DNA of 64,000 nucleotides from Danxiaibacter flavus (GTDB lineage Bacteria; Bacteroidota; Bacteroidia; Chitinophagales; Chitinophagaceae). Below the pieces are notes generated by a model. That model saw nothing but the letters and a program-made list of their open reading frames with translations, ran no database searches and was not told the origin of the DNA. Positions 36,441-45,585 of this stretch are shown here, in pieces; position 1 is the stretch's first letter; every line of letters starts with the position of its first letter. A program made the translations under genes and the position numbers. The stretch is from positions 124,001 through 188,000 of the forward strand of contig NZ_JAULBC010000011.1 of NCBI RefSeq assembly GCF_041060425.1. Reading direction: 5' to 3'.

Positions 36441-36695
36441 GTCCCTTTATGGAAACTTTACGCAGAAATTCCTGTAATAAGATTTAATTTCGAAGATTTC
36501 GCTGAGAAAAAAAATTTAATAAAACCACTTTCACTAAGCCTTCTTACAACCCTTTGCCAGAAAGAACTAGGAGAGAATTTGCCAAACATTTTTTGACCAT
36601 TATGCCATAAATTGAAAAGATGTTCTAAGGCCTAAACTGTTATATTTGAGTATCATTTTTCTATTATAGGCTCTAAACATATAAACAGCTTTTCT

Positions 36696-37979
36696 ATGTC
36701 AAAAGTTACTCGCCGCATTTTATTTTTCATCACATTAATTGCATTCAGTGCTGCACAATTGAGTGCACAGCAACTTAAAGCCGGTGCCGCTTTTAGAGTT
36801 ATTACACCATCACCTTTATTACCGGTTTCTGGTGGTGTTGGAATCCCCAAACCTGTAACCCAAAAACAAGGCGATTTGTTTGTTCGGGCTATGGTACTTG
36901 AAAAAGGAGGCGTACGGGTTGCCATCGTTGGTATCGATAATCTTGGTTGGACATCAGTTCTCGGCGACCGCTCCAGAGCATTGATAAAGGGCATTCCTCC
37001 TGAAAATGTATTGATCGGAGCAACTCATACGCATAGCGCTCCTGATGCGTATGCATTTGCAGATGAAAATGGCAAACATTTAGCGGATTTGAAATGGCTC
37101 GACTGGTGTACAAAGCAAATTGCCGATGCTGTAAATGAAGCCGTTAGTAAATTGACACCTGCTACGTTGAAAACGGCAGTTGGCGAAGCCCAGGGCAAGA
37201 TTGCATTTAATTATTACGCTGAACAATTATACGACCCACGTTGCGGTGTTATTCAGGCTATTGGAATTACCGGCAAATCAAAAGGTAAAGTATTAGCTAC
37301 GTTAGTAAATTACGCAGTTCATCCGGAAATTATTGGATCAAAAAGAGGAATTCTTAGTCCGGATTTATGCGGTCCATTATACGATCGTATCGAATCTAAA
37401 GTTGGAGGAGTTGCAATATTTATGAATAGCGCACAGGGAGGAATGGTTACCGCCGATAACCGCAGTGACAATGGGCAGGAGAAAAGTGATTATGCAGAAT
37501 GCAAGCGTATTGGAGAATTGCTTGCGGATGAGGCGTTGAGAATTGTAAGCGATGCGAAAGAACAAACAAATCCAACCCTTTCATGTTTTTCTAAAAAAGT
37601 TACATTCCCGGTAGAATCAAAATTAATGCAATACATTCTGGCGAGCACACCGCTTAAATCACCAGATATGAAAACGGATGCAGTTTCTACACGTATTAAT
37701 CTGCTGAATATTGGAACTGCACAAGTTCTAACAATTCCAGGAGAAGCATTGCCAAACGTTGGATACTATGTTAAGCGTCACATGCATACAAAACAACCAT
37801 TTTTGTTTGGTCTTACTAATGATGCTTTCGGATATATGCTTTCCAAAGTTGATTTTGATAGTTTTAAGAGGTATGAATATGTTAGCAGAACAAGCCTCGG
37901 TGAGCAAACTGCTGAGATTTATATGAAAGAAGCGTTAGACCTTGTAAATGCAAATCCTGCTGCCGATGACGCAAATTAA
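36696..37979 (+). CDS. Exported neutral/alkaline ceramidase-like hydrolase (N-terminal domain type)
   Basis: 427 residues; signal peptide MSKVTRRILFFITLIAFSAA, cut near LSAQ. Signature parts: LKAGAAFRVITPSPLLPVSG, then IGATHTHSAPDAY (about residues 107-119; His zinc ligands), then LVNYAVHPEI (about 205) and IFMNSAQGGMV (about 243). In true neutral ceramidases the last region holds the nucleophilic Ser in a GD(V/I)SP context; here it reads NSAQGGM, so catalysis may differ. The C-terminal immunoglobulin-like domain of full ceramidases is missing. Relatives of this short form are common in Bacteroidota and Planctomycetes and are often of unknown substrate. No partner genes nearby. Confidence 0.82.
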   Translation: MSKVTRRILFFITLIAFSAAQLSAQQLKAGAAFRVITPSPLLPVSGGVGIPKPVTQKQGDLFVRAMVLEKGGVRVAIVGIDNLGWTSVLGDRSRALIKGIPPENVLIGATHTHSAPDAYAFADENGKHLADLKWLDWCTKQIADAVNEAVSKLTPATLKTAVGEAQGKIAFNYYAEQLYDPRCGVIQAIGITGKSKGKVLATLVNYAVHPEIIGSKRGILSPDLCGPLYDRIESKVGGVAIFMNSAQGGMVTADNRSDNGQEKSDYAECKRIGELLADEALRIVSDAKEQTNPTLSCFSKKVTFPVESKLMQYILASTPLKSPDMKTDAVSTRINLLNIGTAQVLTIPGEALPNVGYYVKRHMHTKQPFLFGLTNDAFGYMLSKVDFDSFKRYEYVSRTSLGEQTAEIYMKEALDLVNANPAADDAN

Positions 37980-38076
37980 TGTTATATAAAATAGAATGTT
38001 TCTGCCGAAGAGTTGAAAAGATGGAGTATACGGTTTAATATTGCCGATCAATTAGTTTTCACGTCATCTTCGGCAG

Positions 38077-38237
38077 ATGCATTCATTCGAATCTCTTTTA
38101 GATAAGTTCAATCAACTTTTCTCTACCCGTCATTTTCCTTCATAGTCGGCTTCATTATACAATCCCACAGATTATTTTTTAGACCTTGGCGGTAAACGAA
38201 TTCGCAGCGTCATTTGTCTGATGGCTAATGAGCTTCG
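38077..38237 (+). pseudogene. N-terminal remnant of a polyprenyl synthetase gene
   Basis: From the ATG at 38077 the frame reads MHSFESLLDKFNQLFSTRHF-PS, a TAG (38143-38145), then SASLYNPTDYFLDLGGKRIR and SVICLMANEL. LGGKRIR in that spacing is the hallmark of the start of trans-isoprenyl diphosphate synthases. After about 53 codons the similarity ends abruptly where a family-D repeat begins. So it is a truncated copy, also carrying an in-frame amber codon. A complete gene presumably exists elsewhere in the genome. The remainder of 37980-38076 has nothing clear. Confidence 0.75.
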
Positions 38238-38475
38238 CTTCAGTACAAAGTCTCCACAGCCAAAACTTTTTTCGCATATCTCATTCCGGGCCCTGTGCGT
38301 TGGGTAGGGACTTTGCGAGATAGGAGGATACTCACTTTCGCAAGTACATCTAATATGCAGTAGCCAATTATATAGAGTTGGAAGATGTTAATTTAACTGT
38401 ATAACCTTTATGTTATCGGGTGACGCCTAACGAATTTATGTGTTCCCCTACCATGCATACACACAATGCCCTTGA
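38238..38475. repeat. Family-D repeat fused to the polyprenyl synthetase remnant
   Basis: Runs from TACAAAGTCTCCACAGCC through GGGTAGGGACTTTGCGAGAT, CACTTTCGCAAGTACATCTA and TTATCGGGTGACGCCTAACG to about 38475. A tail AACTCCTGTAAATAAGATTT at about 38495 is shared with the copy near 36470. Confidence 0.75.
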
Positions 38476-38567
38476 TAGAGACTTTGCGCAGAAACTCCTG
38501 TAAATAAGATTTAATTTCGAAGACTTTTCGGAGAAAAAAATTATCCGGATCGAAAAAAAGATAAATA

Positions 38568-38912
38568 GTGAAATCTAAACAAAGTAATTGGACCATTCCA
38601 TTATTAGTAACTGCAGCGATCATCTTGTCTATATGTACATATAAAGCAGGAAATGATGAGAAGGAAGAATTAAAAAAATATCCTGGAGAGACAATTGGGA
38701 TTATTTATAAATATGGATCGGATGCAAAAGGGCATTCTCACGTGGATTATTATTATTTGGTTGATGGAAAAAAGTACAAAGATTTTTCAATGTTAAAGAA
38801 ATTTGGAGACTCACAATTTGACACCAGTCATATTGGAGAAAAATATACTGTAATATATTCAACGAGAAACCCTAAAATCAATCAAATTGATTTTGATCGT
38901 CCGCAGGAATAA
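38568..38912 (+). CDS. Small single-pass membrane protein of unknown function
   Basis: 114 residues starting at GTG 38568; no ATG precedes the hydrophobic segment in frame. One transmembrane or signal-anchor segment (WTIPLLVTAAIILSICTYKA, about residues 8-27), then a soluble domain with repeated beta-strand character: TIGIIYKYGSDAKGHSHVDY, YYLVDGKKYKDF, GEKYTVIYSTRNP. The pattern of IIYKY...YYYLVDGK...GEKYTVIY resembles small DUF3592-like extracytoplasmic domains, but I am not sure. AT-rich and alone between two family-D repeats. Confidence 0.6.
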   Translation: MKSKQSNWTIPLLVTAAIILSICTYKAGNDEKEELKKYPGETIGIIYKYGSDAKGHSHVDYYYLVDGKKYKDFSMLKKFGDSQFDTSHIGEKYTVIYSTRNPKINQIDFDRPQE

Positions 38913-38949
38913 ATTATTAGCGAATTCTAAATGAATAATTTAAGATCAT

Positions 38950-39165
38950 ATCTTGGTTCTCCGCAAAGTCTTCGTGGCAAGAACTTTTCCGCAATGCCGG
39001 GACTTTGCGAGATAGGAGAAGAGTCACTTTCGCAAGTGCATGTAATACGCAGTAGCCTATTATATAGAGTTGCAGTATCTTAATCTAACGGGATAGCTGT
39101 TAGATTATCGTGTGATGCCTAACGAATTTATTTGTTTTCCTAAACGCAAAGTCCCAATGCCTGCA
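38950..39165. repeat. Family-D repeat
   Basis: TCTCCGCAAAGTCTTCGTGG ... GGGACTTTGCGAGATAGGAG ... CACTTTCGCAAGTGCATGTA ... TGTGATGCCTAACGAATTTA ... CTAAACGCAAAGTCCC, the best preserved copy of the family. The gap 38913-39305 holds no gene. Confidence 0.78.
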
Positions 39166-39305
39166 CAGCAGGGCTCTGGTGTTGACTTTGGGGATAAAAA
39201 GCAAGCCCTTTTGTTAAAGCAATTTTAATTAAGAAATAGTCTTGCAACAAGGAGCGTATTTTTAGTTGATATTTCATAACGCCGGTCATCCTTAAAAGCT
39301 AACTT

Positions 39306-40259
39306 TTGAAAAACTTATTTGCACCCGTTTTTTTATTAACCATAATGTCCGCTTGCATAAGTTGCAATGATTGTATAAGCACAATGCCGGAATACTTATC
39401 CCCGTATTCTTCACCAGTTTGGCATCCTGATGGAAATGTTCTGTTTTTTAACTGGGTACCATTGATAAACAGGCACAAGCCTCGTGGCTATTGCAAAGAC
39501 GTTGAGTATACCTACAACATAGACTCGTTGGGATTTTGGCGTATTAATAAAGATGGCACCAATTTAAAACGGGCACTGCCATATGCGTTGGAGAATGCTT
39601 CATGGTCGCCTGACGGTAAATGGCTGGCCTATAATTATGGTGCCAATATTTTCAAAATCGCTTTTGACGGGCAAAACTTTGATACGTCCCACATAGTACA
39701 GTTAACAAATAATGGATTTGGGAACTATAAACCTTCCTGGAATGACACAGGTGATTCTATTTATTATGAATCAAGCGAATTCGGTCCATCCGGCTTCCTT
39801 AAGATTTGCAAAATGGCTGCTGATGGAACCGCCAGAAAATTAATTGGCAATAAAGGCATTGACACGCTCTATAGTCGCGAACCCTGTTTCATTAATCCGG
39901 ACCTCGTCCTTCACGTTCGTGGCGACACCATTTCAGATCATGTATATGCAATGAATGCCAACGGTGATAAGGTTAGAAAACTCACTAAAAATGTTAGTGT
40001 AATCACAGGTATCTATCATCCTAACTACTACAACAACAAGATCTATTATGAAGATGATGGCGTTTGGTCATGTAATCTCGATGGTTCCAATCTTAAAGAG
40101 TTAGTCCATTACTCGTTTCTGGGATATTCGATTTCTAAAGACGGAACAATTGCTTTTGTTTTATTTGACAGCCAAAATATTGACAGATCTCACGGAGTAA
40201 TAATGTTTATGGACGAAAATGGCAACCACAAAAAACAATTTACATTCAATAATTATTAA
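39306..40259 (+). CDS. TolB-like beta-propeller lipoprotein
   Basis: 317 residues starting at TTG 39306; a TAA lies two codons upstream, so no other start can include the signal peptide (MKNLFAPVFLLTIMSACISC with a lipobox at ACISC). PD40/WD-type blades follow: SSPVWHPDGNVLFF, ASWSPDGKWLAYNYGANIFK, PSWNDTGDSIYYESS and YHPNYYNNKIYYEDDGVWSC, ending DGTIAFVLFD. Probably a six-bladed propeller exposed in the periplasm or at the surface and acting in binding or sensing. No neighbour explains it. A TTG start is rare here but also used by the gene at 13962. Confidence 0.78.
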   Translation: MKNLFAPVFLLTIMSACISCNDCISTMPEYLSPYSSPVWHPDGNVLFFNWVPLINRHKPRGYCKDVEYTYNIDSLGFWRINKDGTNLKRALPYALENASWSPDGKWLAYNYGANIFKIAFDGQNFDTSHIVQLTNNGFGNYKPSWNDTGDSIYYESSEFGPSGFLKICKMAADGTARKLIGNKGIDTLYSREPCFINPDLVLHVRGDTISDHVYAMNANGDKVRKLTKNVSVITGIYHPNYYNNKIYYEDDGVWSCNLDGSNLKELVHYSFLGYSISKDGTIAFVLFDSQNIDRSHGVIMFMDENGNHKKQFTFNNY

Positions 40260-40417
40260 AGAGAAAAGAATTTGTAAACGCATGACTGAAGAGTCGGATT
40301 TGTACAGTTGTGATTCTTAAATGATGAAGTAACACTCTACCTACAAGTATTGAGTCTCTTGGCCTGTGGGCGCTACCAGCCTGCGCCACATCCTAACTTT
40401 TGTAGCAAAGGATTTCA

Positions 40418-40449
40418 TTGTTTCTGAATTACAGCTATAGCTAACTTTG
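40418..40449 (+). promoter_or_regulatory. Bacteroidota-type promoter before the ABC exporter
   Basis: TTG (40418-40420), 21 bp, then TAACTTTG (40442-40449), a full match to TAnnTTTG. It predicts a transcript start near 40456, about 20 nt before the ATG at 40476. Confidence 0.5.
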
Positions 40450-40475
40450 TTGCCAGCAGCACAACTAAAAGCGTA

Positions 40476-42308
40476 ATGAAGAAAGAACGAGTACGAGCCC
40501 AGCAAAAAATTAGTTTCAAAGAGCGCCTCGGCGCGTTAAAGAACCTGCCGGCATTTTTTAAGCTTGTCTGGCAAGCCAACCCCGCTATGATGGCTGGCAA
40601 TATTGCCCTGCGCTTTATAAAAGCAGCCATTCCGTTTTTATTGCTCTACACAGGCAAATTGATCATTGATAAGGTTGTACATATCAGCGGCCGACATGAT
40701 GGAGGTGCGGAATATAATCTATGGGTACTGGTGGCTATTGAATTTGGTTTAGCTTTATTATCCGACGGATTAACGCGCGCTATCTCCCTACTCGATAGCT
40801 TAATGGGCGACCTTTTTTCTAACCACACTTCAGTTAGAATAATGCAGCATGCGGCTGCGCTGGATCTTGACCAGTTTGAAGATGCACTGTTTTATGACAA
40901 ACTTGAAAGGGCGAGACAGCAAACCGTTGGCAGAACTGTATTACTGTCCCAGGTGATGAGCCAGGTGCAAGACTTAATCACCATGGGCTTTTTAGCAGCC
41001 GGCCTGCTGGTATTTAATCCCTGGCTGATATTGCTGCTTATTGTAGCAATTTTGCCTGCCTTTCTTGGCGAGTCTTATTTCAACGACCAAACCTATGCGC
41101 TTTCCCGTGGACAAACGCCGCAAAGGCGCGAGTTAGATTACCTGCGCTATATCGGCGCCAGCGATGAGACGGCGAAGGAGATCAAGATGTTTAGCCTGTC
41201 GGGCTTTATCATTAACCGTTTTAAAACGCTGTCAGAGAAATTTTATATTGATAATAAACGTATTGCCGTCAAGCGTTCCATTTGGGGAACATTCTTTGCG
41301 CTGCTGGGAAGCCTTGGTTATTATGGTGCGTATGTGTTTATTATTGAACGTACGATAACAGGCGCTTTAACGATTGGCGAACTAACTTTTTTGGCAGGTT
41401 CTTTCAGACAACTAAAAAGCTTGCTGGAAGGGGTATTGGCAAGATTTACAACGGTATCGCAGGGAGCTATTTACCTGAACGATTTTTTTGAATTTTTCGA
41501 TATACAACCAAAAATTCATAATACAAATAAACCTCGTCCCTTTCCCAATCCCATTTTGCGAGGGTTTACATTTGAGAACGTTGGTTTTAAATATCTGCAC
41601 AGCGAACGATGGGCGAACCGGCATTTAAGCTTTACCCTGCACCCGGCGGAGAAGCTGGCGCTGGTAGGTGAAAACGGCGCAGGAAAAAGCACACTGGTTA
41701 AATTGCTTGCACGCTTGTATGATCCAACAGAAGGCCGCATATTATTGGATGGAGTAGATCTGAAAGAATACGATCTGACAGAATTGCGCCAACATATTGG
41801 CATTATTTTCCAGGATTTTTTGCGTTACCAAATGACATTCTCGCAAAATATAGCCGCTGGCAATATTGATCAGCAGGATAATGAAGCGCAAATTAAAGCA
41901 TCTGCAAGGCAAAGCCTGGCAGACGAACTGGCGCAAAAGTTGCCGCGCGGCTACAAACAGATGCTGGGCAAACGTTTCGCGGAAGGTGTAGAGTTGTCCG
42001 GTGGCGAATGGCAGAAGGTAGCGATCGCAAGGGCGTATATGCGCGATGCGCAACTTATTATTCTAGATGAACCAACTTCAGCGTTAGATGCGCGCGCTGA
42101 GTTCCAGGTTTTTGAACGCTTTACAGATTTAACCAAAGGCAAGATGGCCGTACTTATTTCGCACCGCTTTTCAACCGTAAGGATGGCGGATCGCATTATT
42201 GTGCTGGATAGAGGTCAAATCGCAGAGATTGGTAGTCATGAAGAACTTTTAGCCAGGGGAGGCAGGTATGCAGAGTTGTTCAGCCTGCAGGCAATGGGGT
42301 ATCAGTGA
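40476..42308 (+). CDS. ABC exporter, fused membrane and ATPase domains
   Basis: 610 residues. The N-terminal half (about 30-320) has six transmembrane helices of the type I exporter fold. The ATPase domain starts near residue 355: Walker A GENGAGKST at about 397-405, Q-loop IGIIFQDFLRYQMT, signature LSGGEWQK, Walker B LIILDEPTSALD, and H-loop LISHRFSTV. Half-size, so it acts as a dimer. Substrate unknown (lipid, peptide or drug are usual for the family). The family-specific INFDxF-like phrase QDFLRYQMTFSQNIAAG suggests a lipid or peptide exporter group often annotated as multidrug. No partner. A strong terminator follows 84 bp downstream. Confidence 0.92.
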   Translation: MKKERVRAQQKISFKERLGALKNLPAFFKLVWQANPAMMAGNIALRFIKAAIPFLLLYTGKLIIDKVVHISGRHDGGAEYNLWVLVAIEFGLALLSDGLTRAISLLDSLMGDLFSNHTSVRIMQHAAALDLDQFEDALFYDKLERARQQTVGRTVLLSQVMSQVQDLITMGFLAAGLLVFNPWLILLLIVAILPAFLGESYFNDQTYALSRGQTPQRRELDYLRYIGASDETAKEIKMFSLSGFIINRFKTLSEKFYIDNKRIAVKRSIWGTFFALLGSLGYYGAYVFIIERTITGALTIGELTFLAGSFRQLKSLLEGVLARFTTVSQGAIYLNDFFEFFDIQPKIHNTNKPRPFPNPILRGFTFENVGFKYLHSERWANRHLSFTLHPAEKLALVGENGAGKSTLVKLLARLYDPTEGRILLDGVDLKEYDLTELRQHIGIIFQDFLRYQMTFSQNIAAGNIDQQDNEAQIKASARQSLADELAQKLPRGYKQMLGKRFAEGVELSGGEWQKVAIARAYMRDAQLIILDEPTSALDARAEFQVFERFTDLTKGKMAVLISHRFSTVRMADRIIVLDRGQIAEIGSHEELLARGGRYAELFSLQAMGYQ

Positions 42309-42391
42309 TAATCTTTATAAACCTCTGCAAAGACAACTTTAGTCAAAGAAAAACGATACCCTATCTTTCCCGGACAACAATAACTGATAAT

Positions 42392-42443
42392 CAATAAAAG
42401 CAAAAACCGTTTGAAATATGTTCGAGCGGTTTTTGCTTTTATT
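42392..42443 (+). terminator. Rho-independent terminator
   Basis: AATAAAAGCAAAAACCG and CGGTTTTTGCTTTTATT pair over 17 bp around a 16-nt loop with a T-rich foot. It would stop the ABC exporter transcript and shows bidirectional symmetry. Confidence 0.8.
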
Positions 42444-42447
42444 ATGA

Positions 42448-42675
42448 ATTGAAAATAAACGGCACTGGATGGCAGATGTAAATCTCCATGAAGATTGCAG
42501 TCGTAAAATAGCCGTCAATGCTGCCCAAAATTTTTCTGTCATCAACAGCATTGCCCTCAACCTGCTACAAAATAAAAAATCAAAAAATATCGGCAATAAA
42601 AAAGACCTGCAACAGGATGGCAATACGAGTATTTCAGCTGACTTCTTTTTGGATAAAAACGGGCTTCATGCTTAA
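42448..42675 (+). pseudogene. 3' remnant of an ISAs1-family (H-repeat type) transposase
   Basis: The frame opens after a TGA at 42445 and reads IENKRHWMADVNLHEDCSRK, then NAAQNFSVINSIALNLLQNK and a Lys-rich tail. The family pattern is IENKLHW-LDV-F-ED-SR followed by GNAA-N-..-RIALNLL, in the C-terminal part of ISAs1 DDE transposases. The final acidic residue of the catalytic triad would be Glu in HED here. Only about 75 codons remain and the N-terminal two thirds are absent. The rest of the gap to 42838 is AT-rich with no gene. Confidence 0.75.
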
Positions 42676-42838
42676 GGCTTGCAAACCATCGGATACATGA
42701 CCATAAATTTAGAAGGTTGCAAAAAAATAAGGCCTTGTGTTCTTTAGCGCATTAGCGCCCTTTTTAATTAATTCGCTGCAATCCTTCGTGCCCCGTCGTG
42801 TCGTTAGTGTTCGTGTTTCACTGCTTCCACAACGCGGC

Positions 42839-45277
42839 TTATTTCTTAATCAGCCATATTTCAGCCACCTGTGAACCGCGTTCCCCTTCGCCGCTGTCTT
42901 CCTTCCCGCTGACCCAGCTAAAGGTAACTTTGCCATCTTTGGTTACTTCTTTGGGCAGTTGGAATTCATACATCGGCCTGGTTCCCATTCGTGTATAATT
43001 GTGAATCAACACTCCGTCGGCCTCCAGTTTCACACTGGAGCGGAACCGGCCCGTGTAGGCTATACGCAGGGTGTATTCAGCATCCTTGTCAAGGTTATCA
43101 TAGCCAATTACCAGGGGTGTATCATAAAGGGTATTAATCTGGTTCATCCAGGCAAGTGGTGTTGCTTCACCTTCAAAGCCCTTTGCAACAATTTCGTGCA
43201 CCCAATCTTTGCCAACCAGTCCCACGCCAAAGCTTACGCGCGGAGATTCCAGGCTTCCCGGGTCTTCTGCCCATGTTTTCTGAGGCTTGATGTGCTTCCA
43301 TGCCGAAGGACTACCGAAGTCATCGTAAAACCCGCCGGGGCCCGGATCGGTACGGTGAAGCATGTCGTGAATTGCCTTCAGTTGCTCATCTTCAGTAGAA
43401 AGTTTTTCAATTTTAGAAAGTTGGCTGAAAATCCACAGGGCATCATTGATGGGTATGTCGATGTTGTCGATAAAGTTACCGCGGCCCGGCATGGCGTGGT
43501 GTTTTTCCACTGTTAGTTGCGACCCGAAGCTGCGGAACAGCGAGTCGGCCAGTGCATAGCAACGGGCTTTCAATTCCTGCGATACCGGTTTCTCGTGCGC
43601 CAGGCTCAACGTTTTCCTGGCCTCGCTGATCGTCTGTTTAACGCCCAGTGTTTTGGCATTTTCCAGCGTGTTGCGCGCCTCACGTTCCAGGCTTATTTCA
43701 TAGATCAGCCGGCGTTGGGTATAAGCATCAAAATAAGCACGGATAAGCCCGCTTTGGAAACGTGGATTGCTCATAACCCATACCGGAGCATTTCTCTCCA
43801 TTTCCTGCCACTGTTGTAAAGTCCGCTGCACCTGGTCATTTGCTAAAAGCGGACCCCGTAAGTTTCGTTCTAATGCCAGTAAACCCTGCGCAACGCCTTC
43901 GGTATATTGAGGGCCGATAAAATAACGTGCATAATCTCTCAGATTGTCGATAACCGCCACCGAGGGATCCCAATCCTGCGAAGTCCATACAAATTTGTTG
44001 ACATCATCATTGGTCCCTTCCGAATAACTGATGCTTCCCTGCGCCAGGTTTGCGTAGAAATTATGGATGTATTTTTCATCTTCGGGACGAGGGTTGATGC
44101 ATTCGCGGCCAAGGGTCATAGCATAGGCAATATCCCAATCCGGAACCGGGTACTGACAACTGAGACTGTGCGTAATGTCCGGATACAAGCGGATGGGAAT
44201 ATTCGGTTTGATCAACTTTTTAACTTCCGGCAGCGGGGTTCTGATCCAGGGGCCATATACAATTCCGCCCAACCAGTCGTACCCGTCGTTCACATGTTTG
44301 TAAAATTTACCGTACCACTCAGCCGATGGCTTGAAAACCTGGGGTGATACCCAAATTTTTGCATTCGGATGATATTTTTTCAGAACGACAGCCTCTTTTT
44401 CAAGCCAACTGAAAAGCGTATCGGGGTCGAGGTCACCCGGGTCGCCACCGGGAACAAATAAAGCATCCAGTTTTGGCAATACTTTAAAAACCTGTTCGCG
44501 CTCATCCAGTTCCTTTTTGATGGAATCAGGTGCTGTATAATTACTTCCCATGTTGGGGTACCACATCCAAACATCCAGCCCGTATTCTTTACAAATGCGG
44601 GACTGCTCAGCAATCATTTTAATGGCAGGCAATTTCATGTGAACACTGGTGGAATCATCGTCGGTGCGTGGAGGCAAAATCTCGATGCTGTTGGCGCCGA
44701 AAATGGCCAGATCACGGATATAGCTATCGTATTGCGCCACAGTCCAGGCATCGTAGGCGTTTGTTTTGGGCCGGTATCCCAACTGATGCCCGCGAATCGG
44801 ATATTTGGGCGTTGATGACATTCGCAGGCCGGCAGAAACCAATAGCTTGTTAGGCTCCATTTCCATGCTTTTCAACAACTTCCCGATGCCAAATAAAACA
44901 CCACGCGAATCATGTCCTGCTACTAAAATAGTGTTGCTTCCATCGAACGCCAGCAGCCTGAACCCGTCTTTCCCGGGAGCGTCCAGTGTTGCCAACTCTG
45001 ACAAATATTTGGCGGGGATAGATTGCAGGTTGTTTTCCAGGCCAATAATAATATTGGTTGCGGCCGGCTTTTTCGGCCATGCTTGTAAAACAGGAAGTTG
45101 AATCTGGGTTCTTTTGTTGATTTCTTCCCGGAGAACAGTCACGGCTTTTAAAACCACCGGGTCGTTTTTTTCAGGGCAGATAATTTGTGCTTTTGACAAA
45201 TCCGCTTTTTGGGCATAAGCTATATGCAAGGACGAAAGTAGAAACAAAAGGAAGGCTAATGTTATTGTTTTTTTCAT
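42839..45277 (-). CDS. Secreted glycosidase-like protein with GH67N/GH20b-type N-terminal domain (alpha-glucuronidase-like; family uncertain)
   Basis: 812 residues; signal peptide MKKTITLAFLLFLLSSLHIA cut at AYAQ. Residues of about 25-150 look like the zincin-like domain of GH20/GH67 enzymes (KADLSKAQIICPEKNDPVVL, FDGSNTILVAGHDSRGVLFGIG). From about 155 a TIM barrel follows: PIRGHQLGYRPKTNAYDAWT, GANSIEILPPRTDDDS, WMWYPNMG, FVPGGDPGD and GGIVYGPWIRTPL. The C-terminal third is helical and ends in a beta domain (TLRIAYTGRFRSSVKLEADG). I lean to a relative of alpha-glucuronidase-type enzymes, but the exact family and the catalytic acids are not fixed. It lies 308 bp downstream of an aldolase gene on the same strand. 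Confidence 0.72.
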   Translation of the reverse strand: MKKTITLAFLLFLLSSLHIAYAQKADLSKAQIICPEKNDPVVLKAVTVLREEINKRTQIQLPVLQAWPKKPAATNIIIGLENNLQSIPAKYLSELATLDAPGKDGFRLLAFDGSNTILVAGHDSRGVLFGIGKLLKSMEMEPNKLLVSAGLRMSSTPKYPIRGHQLGYRPKTNAYDAWTVAQYDSYIRDLAIFGANSIEILPPRTDDDSTSVHMKLPAIKMIAEQSRICKEYGLDVWMWYPNMGSNYTAPDSIKKELDEREQVFKVLPKLDALFVPGGDPGDLDPDTLFSWLEKEAVVLKKYHPNAKIWVSPQVFKPSAEWYGKFYKHVNDGYDWLGGIVYGPWIRTPLPEVKKLIKPNIPIRLYPDITHSLSCQYPVPDWDIAYAMTLGRECINPRPEDEKYIHNFYANLAQGSISYSEGTNDDVNKFVWTSQDWDPSVAVIDNLRDYARYFIGPQYTEGVAQGLLALERNLRGPLLANDQVQRTLQQWQEMERNAPVWVMSNPRFQSGLIRAYFDAYTQRRLIYEISLEREARNTLENAKTLGVKQTISEARKTLSLAHEKPVSQELKARCYALADSLFRSFGSQLTVEKHHAMPGRGNFIDNIDIPINDALWIFSQLSKIEKLSTEDEQLKAIHDMLHRTDPGPGGFYDDFGSPSAWKHIKPQKTWAEDPGSLESPRVSFGVGLVGKDWVHEIVAKGFEGEATPLAWMNQINTLYDTPLVIGYDNLDKDAEYTLRIAYTGRFRSSVKLEADGVLIHNYTRMGTRPMYEFQLPKEVTKDGKVTFSWVSGKEDSGEGERGSQVAEIWLIKK

Positions 45278-45414
45278 GTTGGTTGGGTATAAAATTGCAA
45301 AACCAAAAAATTCATCTTGAGATTGGAAGCATGTTTGTCAAATCAATGTCGTTTAGTTAACAGTTAATGATATCAAGCGCTTATAAAATGTCACGAGCAG
45401 TTCAATATTAGGGA

Positions 45415-45530
45415 GACTTCTCCTGTCGTCGAGGTGACGATGCGGCTGCAGACTTCCAAATTATTATATACTCGTTGTTAATGCTGCTTTGATTAATTTT
45501 TCTGATAAGCCAGGATCGTCATGTCAACGA
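45415..45530 (-). repeat. Inverted, diverged copy of the 424-bp repeat core
   Basis: Read on the - strand it gives GACGATCCTGGCTTATCAGA, then a stretch with AGTATATAATAA, then CGCATCGTCACCTCGACG, in the same order and spacing as the units at 30540-30640. It lies in the gap between the aldolase and the glycosidase-like gene, 13-14 kb from the main array. Confidence 0.82.
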
Positions 45531-45585
45531 TAGGCGACATCTCCCAAAGTTGAAGATGCCTGCTTAACTAAACGACATTGATTTG

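Noticed and set aside
42839..45277. GH84 O-GlcNAcase/hyaluronidase assignment
   Set aside because: The barrel lacks the GH84 motif and catalytic Asp pair; the N-terminal domain fits GH20b/GH67N-type folds in general.
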